Source: Actibacterium atlanticum (GTDB taxonomy: Bacteria > Pseudomonadota > Alphaproteobacteria > Rhodobacterales > Rhodobacteraceae). From it: a stretch of 64,000 bases of DNA. Below are positions 45,943 to 53,035 of this stretch, piece after piece. Numbering within the stretch: the stretch's first letter is position 1; every line of letters begins with the position of its first letter. The DNA is taken from contig NZ_AQQY01000005.1 in NCBI RefSeq assembly GCF_000671395.1, positions 186,001 through 250,000 of the forward strand. Direction: 5' to 3'. Position numbers and translations under genes: made by a program. Under the pieces are notes generated by a model. That model was given only the letters and a program-made list of their open reading frames with translations. It ran no database searches and was not told the origin of the DNA.

Positions 45943-46393
45943 TCCTTCAGAGCCTCCTTGAGGTCGGGGTGCTTTGAACCGGCGCTAAACTTCGTAGTGG
46001 GCGGTCCAAACCGGTCGGCGAAGGCTGGCGACATGTCGTCGTCTCCTATCTGGTGGTTCAGGCAGCAAATGCCCCCATACATTCATAGGCCGCCCAGACC
46101 GTTGCGCTGCTAACTGCAGCGACAGGTTAGATTTCCATGTAAGGCACCAAGTTGGATCAGGAAGATATTGATTACATACGTTTATTTTAGTATCGTAAAA
46201 GTTATATCCACCTATATATCCCCCTTTGAATTTCTACCGCCTTTTAGGTGGCGGATCAAGCGAATTGGGCGGGAAATCGAGCCGAAAGGCGTCGCAATGC
46301 GACACCCTCCAAGCCATGAAAGTAAAGGCTAGCGACACCCTTGCGACACCCCAACGGGGAAACTCTCTCTGTGTAATTCTCCAGCCGTCATAC
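45943..46393. other. Non-coding AT-rich and repeat-bearing stretch between terS and helicase genes
   Basis: No gene is supported in these 451 bases on either strand. The part from about 46140 to 46225 is AT-rich. A conserved 20-mer at 46206 is also found upstream of int. GGTGTCGCA-type repeats start at 46291 and run into the helicase 3' end. The combination suggests a cis-acting replication or regulatory region. Confidence 0.6.
46206..46225. repeat. Copy 1 of the 20-mer ATCCACCTNTNTATCCCCCT
   Basis: This sequence matches 18 of 20 bases with the copy at 50564-50583, which lies just upstream of int. Both copies have a CCGCYACCT-like arm close by. Possible roles are binding site of AlpA or the HTH protein, a promoter element, or a recombination site. 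Confidence 0.65.
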
Positions 46394-46493
46394 TCATCTT
46401 TTCAAACTTTTCTGGATAGGGTGTCGCAGGTGTCGCATTGGCTTGTTTCCTTGGGCTTTGGCCTGTCGCATGACCCGTCGCAGGGGTGTCGCA
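46291..46493. repeat. Cluster of GGTGTCGCA iteron-like repeats, candidate replication origin
   Basis: Exact GGTGTCGCA copies occur at 46420-46428, 46429-46437 and 46485-46493, with reverse copies at 46298-46306 and 46342-46350. Degenerate copies lie at 46331-46339, 46462-46470 and 46474-46482. GTCGCA-A-TGCGAC at 46291-46303 is a perfect dyad. The cluster spans the 3' end of the helicase gene. P4-type replication proteins bind short iterons, so this is a plausible origin. Confidence 0.6.
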
Positions 46494-47767
46494 AGGGCTT
46501 CACACCGGGATTTCATCGCGAACTTCGCACCACGTTCCTCGAAGCCCAGTTTCCGCAGTTCGGCGATCATAGTGTCGTGGGCCACCGGAAGGCGATCCCC
46601 GCGCCGGTCGGACCACTCCCGGAACTCCCGGTAGAGGTTGTTATTCGCGGTCCATGCGTCGCCCTTGGTTTCGCTGGTATTGATCAGCATCTCTTCGGCG
46701 AACCGGGCGACAGGTCCCATCATGTCGTCCGCTTGCCCATCTCGAGCCGCCTGACCGCTCTCCGGCTGTTCGAGCCTCGCTCCGGCGAGCATCTTCCGAG
46801 CACCTTCGAGCGCCCAGTGAAGGATCGCCGGAAGCTCCGCGTCGAGCTTCTCCTTCAACTTGGGGTCCTCCTTTCCCAAGAAGCTCTTGGGCATGGGAAG
46901 GACGATCATCCGGGACATGATCACTGGCTTCCGGAGCTTCATCGTCTCGTTGGAGAGGACCGTGATCCGTCCGGGGAGCTTCTCGGTCGGCAGGGGCGGC
47001 TTATACTTCCGCTTGACCTCGACGATGTCCTCGCCGGTGATCTGAAGGAGCCGGTTGACGATAGTCGAAACGTCCGCCCGGTCGATCCGCGTCTCGGACA
47101 TGATCAGGATCTTCTTGCCATGTGCGCCCTCGAAGGGAAACGCGCCCTCCATCCCCTCCAGTTCCAGCGCCGCGACATTCGCCGACCCGTTGAGACGTGT
47201 CATCACATGGGCAATCGTCCCCTTTCCGCTCCGGGTCTTCCCGACGAGGTTCACGAACCGTTGCTGGCTGGTGTCGTCCAAGAGGTTGTATCCGATCCAG
47301 AGCTGAAGGAACTCGATCAGGTCCGGCGTGCCATCCCACACGCTGTCGAGGAACTTCAACCACTCGACTGCGTCGCCGATATCGGGATCGAAATCGAAGG
47401 GCATCGCGTGGCGGTTCCGGAATTCGGGCGAATGCGGCTCCAGCTTCCTGGAGGCGATGTCGAGGACGCCGTTCCGGAAGGCGATCTTCCCCGGGACCGG
47501 CTCGAACGCCTCTGGCATCTCGACCGCCGTCTCCATCGCGTGGATGATCTCCGCGAACTTGGCTTTCTTAGGCGTCTCCCCCATCAACTGGACGGCGAAC
47601 CGGTTCACGAATTGCTTGAAGCTGATCGATCCGAGGCGGGTCTTTTTCCAATGGTCCCCGGTGTGCATCAGCCAATCCTCGTCGAAGACGACGAGCGGCG
47701 CGGTCTCCGCGATCATCTGACCGACGGCGACGGGATCCTTCATGTTTTCGGTGCGAGCGTGTGCCAT
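46394..47767 (-). CDS. P4/D5-type SF3 helicase (primase-helicase family)
   Basis: The 457-residue protein has a D5-type N-terminal region and an SF3 helicase core with Walker A GKTRSGKGT at 176-184 and later Walker B ILIMSETRID. A C-terminal winged-helix-like region (AELRKLGFEERGAKF) follows. It would unwind the element's origin. It appears intact, unlike the adjacent prim-pol. Its last codons lie within the GGTGTCGCA repeats. Confidence 0.88.
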   Translation of the reverse strand: MAHARTENMKDPVAVGQMIAETAPLVVFDEDWLMHTGDHWKKTRLGSISFKQFVNRFAVQLMGETPKKAKFAEIIHAMETAVEMPEAFEPVPGKIAFRNGVLDIASRKLEPHSPEFRNRHAMPFDFDPDIGDAVEWLKFLDSVWDGTPDLIEFLQLWIGYNLLDDTSQQRFVNLVGKTRSGKGTIAHVMTRLNGSANVAALELEGMEGAFPFEGAHGKKILIMSETRIDRADVSTIVNRLLQITGEDIVEVKRKYKPPLPTEKLPGRITVLSNETMKLRKPVIMSRMIVLPMPKSFLGKEDPKLKEKLDAELPAILHWALEGARKMLAGARLEQPESGQAARDGQADDMMGPVARFAEEMLINTSETKGDAWTANNNLYREFREWSDRRGDRLPVAHDTMIAELRKLGFEERGAKFAMKSRCEALATPLRRVMRQAKAQGNKPMRHLRHPIQKSLKR

Positions 47768-47770
47768 GGT

Positions 47771-48753
47771 TCAGCCCTCCACCGCTTTGAAGCCGTTCTT
47801 GGCGAGCCATTTTCCGATTTGTCGTTCGATCTCGCCCTCCGGGTCCCGTCTGGGCTTCCCGGCGCTGTCGACGTAGGCATAGTCCGAGATCGGCCATCGC
47901 GGATTGAGAAGGCAGGAGGCGACCATGTCCTCCATCTCGTCCGGGATCGTATCCATCCCGCCCAGAACCCCGCCGATGAACGCGAACATCCACTCCGACC
48001 GGCTGCCGTAGCCGCTACAGTCGGTCAGGAGCTTCAGAGGCATCCAGAACTGTCCGGACTGCCTCTTCGTCCCAGACATCGTGATCGATGGACAGGTTGA
48101 CAGGGACGATCCCCTTCAGCCCAACCGAGGCGGACGCCTCCGACATTTCGTCGGGGTCGATGCGCTGGTCCCAGTCTTCGAGGAAGACGCGCGCGCCGCC
48201 CCTTTCGTTCGGGCTTCCGGTTCACGAACCCCGGCAGTCGGAAAACGTGGTCCACGCTCTGGGTACTGTCCACGACGCCCAACTCTCCGACGACCTCGCG
48301 CATCTCTTCGGTGAACGCTTCGCTCTGACCCTTGGCTCGCGGGACGTCGGTCATCGGTTCAGGATAGAGCCAGACGAACTGCATCCCGCCGCCAGTGATC
48401 CAGCCCAAGGTGGGCGGGAGGTAGTCCACGACCGGCGCCCTCGCGGCGATCCAGTCGGTCACATTGTCGACGTCGATGGCGAGACCCCGAACGGCAATAA
48501 CGTCGATTTCTCTGGGCTTGGCGAGCTTCCCATGGCGGACGCTCGGTCCGGACATGACCCACTCGTGAGGCGAGCGGTCGTGATCGTTTAGGACGAATTA
48601 GACACAGCAGCCGCGCCCATTCCAATAGATCGCGTCGCGGATCGCGTCGTCGATGCCGTCATATTGCCGGGTCCAAAAGACGCCATCTTGGCTTCGAAAG
48701 GAGAGGGTCGGGCGGGTGATGCCCAAACGGTTGAGGAAGTCTTTCGTCTGCAA
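47771..48753 (-). pseudogene. Phage-type prim-pol gene broken by one nonsense codon and two frameshifts
   Basis: From a TTG start at 48753 the frame gives DFLNRLGITRPTLSFRSQDG, then an in-frame TAA at 48598-48600. It continues with RGLAIDVDN and VFRLPGFVNRKPERKG. An extra base in the CCCC run at 48199-48202 shifts the frame to ARVFLEDWDQRIDPDEMSEA. A second shift near 48017 leads to GYGSRSEWMFAFIGGVLGG and the C terminus at 47771. The joined product reads as a bifunctional primase/polymerase of about 325 residues. Sequencing error could explain one lesion but hardly all three. Confidence 0.8.
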
Positions 48754-48756
48754 TCG

Positions 48757-48942
48757 TCATGCCCCCGCGTTCTCGCGAAGGTCGCGAAGGTGTTCGTCGA
48801 GTTCGCCTTCGGGCCAATAAAGCTTCCCGCCCAACTTCAGCGGCTTGGGCAGTCGTCCAGCGTTGAGGTCTTCGTAGATCGCAGAGCGCGAGCGGTTTCC
48901 CAGCTTCTCGCGAACTTCAGCGAGGGTCAGATACCTGTTCAT
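48757..48942 (-). CDS. AlpA-family helix-turn-helix regulator
   Basis: The 61-residue protein (MNRYLTLAEVREKLGNRSRS, then AIYEDLNAGRLPKPLKLGGK) matches the AlpA/MerR-type HTH small proteins that activate integrase or excision in P4-like elements. Its TGA stop lies four bases before the prim-pol TTG start, and its start overlaps the stop of the upstream HTH gene. Confidence 0.85.
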   Translation of the reverse strand: MNRYLTLAEVREKLGNRSRSAIYEDLNAGRLPKPLKLGGKLYWPEGELDEHLRDLRENAGA

Positions 48943-49214
48943 GCCGTGCCCTCCCGAAGCCAGAGGTCGAGGCCAACGCGAGGATAGAGAACCAGCCGAC
49001 CACGCTTCACGTATTCGGGACCAAGCCCCTCATATCGCCACGCTTCAAGTTGTTTCTTGCTGATGCCAAGGTATTCCGACGCCTTCGAGGTGTTGAGCCA
49101 CATCGGCACGACGACTCTGGCGTGGTCGAGAGCCTCGCTGACGCGCTCGTCGACCCTCTCGCGGATCAAGTCTTCAATGTTGTCTGGGACATCGCCCATC
49201 ACGTCATACTCCAA
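48939..49214 (-). CDS. HTH (excisionase-like) protein of the integrated element
   Basis: The 91-residue protein has a helix-turn-helix in its second half (LNTSKASEYLGISKKQLEAWRYEGLGPEYVKRGRLVLYPRVGLDLWL), typical of phage excisionase/HTH_17 domains. The N-terminal half is acidic and helical. It overlaps the alpA gene by four bases. A role in excision or regulation is inferred. Confidence 0.75.
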   Translation of the reverse strand: MEYDVMGDVPDNIEDLIRERVDERVSEALDHARVVVPMWLNTSKASEYLGISKKQLEAWRYEGLGPEYVKRGRLVLYPRVGLDLWLREGTA

Positions 49215-49379
49215 CTGTCTAGTCAGGTTATGACGCTGCTCCCCCTCGCGGGACGGGAGCTAACCCCCATGTGACGAGCCTTGGGAGCGCCGTATCGCTT
49301 GTTTTTCCTATCAGGTGCGATCAGATGGCGCAAGGAAAAAATACATCAAACATCAATGGTTTACATCTGCCGAAATTGA

Positions 49380-50561
49380 TCATTTACAACTGCCGGAAAC
49401 ATGGTTGGCCCAGCGTTCGGCCAGCTCCCGCCGCTGATCGAGATAGTCGGTCCGCCGATAAGCCCGCACTACGTTGCTGTCGGTCAAATGAGCCAGCATC
49501 GCCTCCGCGACTTCATGCGGGGCGTCGGTCGCTTCTGCCAGCCACGTCCGCAACGACGTCCTAAACCCATGCGGGCGAGCCTGCAGCTCCCGCCGCTTCA
49601 TAAGCTGTGAGAGCGTCATGTCGCTGATCACGCCCTTGCGGGAGTTGGCGAAGAGGAAGCCATTTCGGGCGAAGGGGCGGGCGGCGTCGATCACGTGCAG
49701 AGCTTCGCTCGACAGGGGAACACGGAAGTCTTCAGTCGCGCCCTTGCGTCCCTTCATAGCCTCGCCGGGGATCGTCCAGACATCCCCATCGATCTGATCG
49801 AGATGCAGGGTCCTCAAAGGAGCGGAGCGAGCGCCGGTCAAGATCAACAGCCGCAAGGCAAGATGCGACGGGGTCTGTTCCGACAAGCTGGCATAAAAGT
49901 CCGGCACGTCTTGCCATGGCATCGCAGGGATGTGCTTCGCAACATGGCGGGACTTGCCCAGTAACGCCTTTGCCTTCTCGGTCGCTTGCAAGTCGACGTC
50001 CAGGCCCAGTGCCGCCGCGTGGCGAAGAACGATTGAGAGCCGGTTCAGCGCCTTGCGCGCCGTTTCGGCTTTCGTGTGCCAAAGCGGAGCGAGTGTGTCG
50101 CGAATGTCGCGTTGGTCGAGGTCGGTCACCGGAACCTTCCCCAGCTTCGGCAGGACGTGGTTTTCGAGCGGCGACATCCAGCGGCCCGCCTTCCCATCGC
50201 CCTTCAACTCCGCCATGCGGGCTTCGAATGCGTCTTGGGTGATCACCGAGAGCGAGATGTCCTCCCTCCGCGCCGCCTTCGCTTCCTTCTCGCGTTCCTT
50301 CACCGGATCACGTCCGGACTTGGCGACGGCGCGCCAGCGGTCCCCGGCTTCACGTGCATGGGCCAAGCTTACATCGGGATACCCGCCCAAGCCCATCTCG
50401 CGTCTTCGGCCATGGACGGTCGTTCGCAGCACCCACTGAGCGCCCCCGTCCTCGCGCTTCACGAGCCACAGACCAGCTCCGTCACAATGCTTGCCGACCG
50501 GGGCGGTCTTCACGAATGTTGCCGAAAGTCGATTGCGCGCACGCATGTGCACCATGCTCAT
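49380..50561 (-). CDS. P4-type tyrosine integrase
   Basis: The 393-residue protein has an N-terminal DUF4102 arm-binding domain (KHCDGAGLWL, RRREMGLGGYPDVSLAHARE) and a catalytic domain with Arg245 (TGARSAPLR), HGFR at 331-334, His358 (LAHLTD) and Tyr373 (TDYLDQR). It appears intact. Its AGGTGG ribosome-binding site lies inside the 20-mer repeated at 46206. Integrases of this group often use tRNA genes, but no tRNA is adjacent here. Confidence 0.93.
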   Translation of the reverse strand: MSMVHMRARNRLSATFVKTAPVGKHCDGAGLWLVKREDGGAQWVLRTTVHGRRREMGLGGYPDVSLAHAREAGDRWRAVAKSGRDPVKEREKEAKAARREDISLSVITQDAFEARMAELKGDGKAGRWMSPLENHVLPKLGKVPVTDLDQRDIRDTLAPLWHTKAETARKALNRLSIVLRHAAALGLDVDLQATEKAKALLGKSRHVAKHIPAMPWQDVPDFYASLSEQTPSHLALRLLILTGARSAPLRTLHLDQIDGDVWTIPGEAMKGRKGATEDFRVPLSSEALHVIDAARPFARNGFLFANSRKGVISDMTLSQLMKRRELQARPHGFRTSLRTWLAEATDAPHEVAEAMLAHLTDSNVVRAYRRTDYLDQRRELAERWANHVSGSCK

Positions 50562-50563
50562 GC

Positions 50564-50583
50564 ATCCACCTTTTTATCCCCCT
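50564..50583. repeat. Copy 2 of the 20-mer ATCCACCTNTNTATCCCCCT, overlapping the int ribosome-binding site
   Basis: This copy ends two bases upstream of the int ATG and contributes the AGGTGG ribosome-binding site when read on the minus strand. It matches the copy at 46206-46225 at 18 of 20 positions. Confidence 0.65.
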
Positions 50584-50959
50584 AGAGGTAGCGGATAGAT
50601 CCGTACAGTTCAAGACAGGCTGAGACAATTAGTGTATTAATATCAGATGTGTAGATGGCGCTTCCGGACACCGGCGGACAGGGAAGAACAACAAAAATAT
50701 GCTGCCCCCCAGGCACCATCGTTTCCCCACCACCACCGTTGGGAGCGGTGAGTTCAATATCTCTCACAAGATCTTGTCTAGCCTCCTTGGGGTAAACAAC
50801 GACCTTGTCAATCAAGGACGGGATTGACGAGCGAACTTCCAGTCTACCAAGTCGACCGTTTGGAGGCGCTGACTGGCTGATCACACTGAGGTGCCCGTAG
50901 ATTTGTAGACGCTTTGCTTGGTAATTCTGGAAGCAAAGGACGAGGCACATGTTCGGCAA
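50582..50959 (-). CDS. Hypothetical protein upstream of int, possibly a recombinase C-terminal fragment
   Basis: The reading frame (TTG start at 50959, or ATG nine bases later) encodes up to 125 residues. The middle block LEVRSSIPSLIDKVVVYPKE resembles the C-terminal region of serine recombinases, but no catalytic domain is present. The stop overlaps the int-proximal 20-mer. It may be a remnant of a second mobile element at the boundary. Confidence 0.35.
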   Translation of the reverse strand: MPNMCLVLCFQNYQAKRLQIYGHLSVISQSAPPNGRLGRLEVRSSIPSLIDKVVVYPKEARQDLVRDIELTAPNGGGGETMVPGGQHIFVVLPCPPVSGSAIYTSDINTLIVSACLELYGSIRYL

Positions 50960-50971
50960 AGCATGTTCCGC

Positions 50972-52834
50972 TTAGGGGCTGAATTCCGTCTTGGACAAGC
51001 CATAGCGCTTCAATCTGGAGTAAAAGGTGGGCGCGGGGACGCCCAGAAGTTGCGCCGCCCCGCCTGGTCCGGCAACTTTGCCATCGGCTTCCTTCAAGCA
51101 GTTCAGTAAGTTGGCGCGTATTTCGGCCTGCATTTCGTGTTCGGTTTTCGCGTGGCTGATGCCGGTTTGCTCTGGTGTCTTGCCATCGCCAAGCTCGACG
51201 ATCAGTTTGCCACCATTTGAAACAATGATGCCGCGCTCGATCACATTGCCCAGTTCGCGTACGTTTCCGGGCCAGTCATAGGATGACAAGCGTTGGATCA
51301 CCCCTTCGGTCACGATCGGCAGCGGCCGATTGAGCCGTTTGCAGGCCATGGCCAGAAGGTGCAGCGTAAGCTCGGGGATATCCTCTTTGCGGGAACGCAG
51401 GGGATGGCAGGTAATCGGGAATACGTTCAGGGTAAGGTACAGGTCCTCTCTTAATCGGGCTGCCGCAACAGCGCGCTCCAGATCTTTAGAGGTGGCGGCG
51501 ATCACGCGCAGGTCAATGTCTCGGGCGCGGGTGTCGCCAAGGCGCGTGACCGTGCGGCTGCGCAAAGCATCAAGCAGGCGGCCCTGTACCTCCAGCGGCA
51601 ATTCTTCGATATCGTCCAGAAACAGGGTGCCCCCATGGGCAAGCTCCAGCTTTCCGGGCTTGTCGCGCAACGCGTTCTGATAGCCGCCCCGTACCTGGCC
51701 AAACAATTCGGCTTCCAGCGCGTCGGGCGCGACCGAGCCGCAGTTGAAGTGGATCAAAGGGCGCTGGCTGCGGGCGCTAGCCTTGTGGATGGCCGTTGCG
51801 ATCAGGGCTTTGCCGGTGCCCGCTTCGCCCGATATCAGCACCGTTGCGTCTGTCGGGCCGACAAGATCAATCTTGGTCAATAACTGCCGTGTGGGCAGGC
51901 TGTTGCCAATGATGTCATGGTGGGCGCGTTCGCTGGTAATGGCCTCTTGCAGATAGGCGTTCTCCTGCTCCAAACGATCCCGCAATTCGGCCACTTCATC
52001 CATGGCCTCGCGCAGCTTGCGCTCTCCTTCTTTGCGTTCTGTGATGTCGCGAAAAATGACCACCGCGCCAGCCAGCACCTGCTGATCGTAAATCGGGGTC
52101 GAAACATATTCTACCTGAATGGGTTTCCCATCCTTGCGCCAGAACACCTCGTCTTCGATCCGATGCACCTGTTCAAACCTGAACGACCGATAGATCGGGC
52201 AATCATGAGAGTGATACTTTTCACCGTTCAGACGCTGGTGGTGAATTTTCGAATGAATGTCATGCCCCAAGAGATCCTCGGAGGTCCATCCCAGCATCTC
52301 TTGGGCAGCGCGATTGACGAAGGTGGTTTTGCCTTCGGCGTTTACGCCATAGATGCCTTCGCCCGCGGCGTTTAGGATCAACTGGTTCTGGCGCTCCAGT
52401 TCGGCAAAAAAGGCTTCGGTGCGCTTCCAATCTGCCAGTCCGGCGCGAAAGATTTCTGCTGCTGCGGTGATCTCGGCCCTTTTTTCCAGATCGCGCAAGT
52501 CACTTATCAGCAAAAGCAGGCAGTTCTGGTGACCCGCGATTTGCCGGGCCCGAATTTCGCATTTCAATGGCGTACCGTCGCGCTTGGTCAGGCGGATGTC
52601 ACGTGTCCAGCCTTCGCCGCGGTGATCTACCTCGCTGGCGAAAACAACGAAATTGGGCAAATCATTGCGGACAAACTGAGAGAAGTGGATCGGCGTTGAG
52701 CTGGCCTGTGCGCCCAGCAGTTCAGCGGCGGGTGGATTCCAGGCCAAAATCTGATCAACAGATGTGTCCAAAACCACTGCCGCTTCGGGCAGGGCATGCA
52801 GCAGGGAATCGGGAAGCAGAGTTTCGGGTGTCAT
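50972..52834 (-). CDS. PAS-AAA+-Fis type regulator lacking GAFTGA, divergent from the cyanate operon
   Basis: The 620-residue protein has two PAS-like sensor regions (about residues 10-115 and 148-265), a coiled stretch (270-300), an AAA+ core with Walker A GEAGTGKA (336-343) and Walker B GGTLFLDD (401-408), and a C-terminal Fis-type HTH (GGAAQLLGVPAPTFYSRLKRYGL). The sigma-54-contact loop GAFTGA is replaced by GGYQNA (383-388). It therefore probably regulates by contacting another sigma factor or as a repressor. It is divergent from the cyanate ABC/cyanase operon. Confidence 0.85.
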   Translation of the reverse strand: MTPETLLPDSLLHALPEAAVVLDTSVDQILAWNPPAAELLGAQASSTPIHFSQFVRNDLPNFVVFASEVDHRGEGWTRDIRLTKRDGTPLKCEIRARQIAGHQNCLLLLISDLRDLEKRAEITAAAEIFRAGLADWKRTEAFFAELERQNQLILNAAGEGIYGVNAEGKTTFVNRAAQEMLGWTSEDLLGHDIHSKIHHQRLNGEKYHSHDCPIYRSFRFEQVHRIEDEVFWRKDGKPIQVEYVSTPIYDQQVLAGAVVIFRDITERKEGERKLREAMDEVAELRDRLEQENAYLQEAITSERAHHDIIGNSLPTRQLLTKIDLVGPTDATVLISGEAGTGKALIATAIHKASARSQRPLIHFNCGSVAPDALEAELFGQVRGGYQNALRDKPGKLELAHGGTLFLDDIEELPLEVQGRLLDALRSRTVTRLGDTRARDIDLRVIAATSKDLERAVAAARLREDLYLTLNVFPITCHPLRSRKEDIPELTLHLLAMACKRLNRPLPIVTEGVIQRLSSYDWPGNVRELGNVIERGIIVSNGGKLIVELGDGKTPEQTGISHAKTEHEMQAEIRANLLNCLKEADGKVAGPGGAAQLLGVPAPTFYSRLKRYGLSKTEFSP

Positions 52835-52871
52835 GGTGCAAACGTTAACGAGCTATTGCCTTATGGTGTTG

Positions 52872-52903
52872 TGAAATTTCATAAATTATGAATAATCATA
52901 ATT
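52872..52903. promoter_or_regulatory. Two palindromes between the regulator and cyanate operon
   Basis: TGAAATTTCA at 52872-52881 is a perfect 10-base palindrome. AATTATGA-ATAA-TCATAATT at 52884-52903 is a perfect eight-base inverted repeat with a four-base spacer. Both lie between the divergent genes and are candidate binding sites of the AAA+ regulator or of a nitrogen regulator. Confidence 0.45.
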
Positions 52904-53035
52904 ATTGCACGTGAGGTTTCAATTCAACATATTGATAATAAAGATATAATTGGGCTGATCAAAAAGTAAGCAGTGGGTTTTTTTAATCCCCGTGGCGGTG
53001 TCAACATGAGGCAAGCCACAACATAGGGGACGAAA

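Larger units (their letters stand above)
44100..50561 (-). mobile_element. Degenerate phage-satellite-like integrated element (int to terL)
   Basis: All genes are on the minus strand, in the order P4-type integrase, HTH/excisionase, AlpA, prim-pol, SF3 helicase, small terminase and large terminase. No capsid, portal, tail or lysis genes are present. This is the layout of phage satellites (PICI/P4-type) or of a prophage stripped to its replication and packaging ends. Two genes are broken by point lesions. Exact boundaries and att sites were not found; the coordinates span the gene set. Confidence 0.7.

Noticed and set aside
46291-46493. CRISPR array reading of the GGTGTCGCA repeats
   Set aside because: The repeats are only nine bases, irregularly spaced and in both orientations; no cas genes are present in the window.
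46226-48100. Long plus-strand open frame (about 624 codons) in the satellite region
   Set aside because: It is antisense to the helicase and prim-pol genes, whose minus-strand frames carry Walker motifs and family blocks. The plus-strand product has no recognisable domain and is a G+C-rich shadow.
50704-50718. GCCCCCCAGGCACCA as a possible attR copy of the tRNA-Phe 3' end
   Set aside because: It only loosely matches the tRNA end GCCCCCGGGCACCA, with an inserted base and a mismatch, and lacks the T-arm sequence that a true att repeat should share. The similarity is probably chance.
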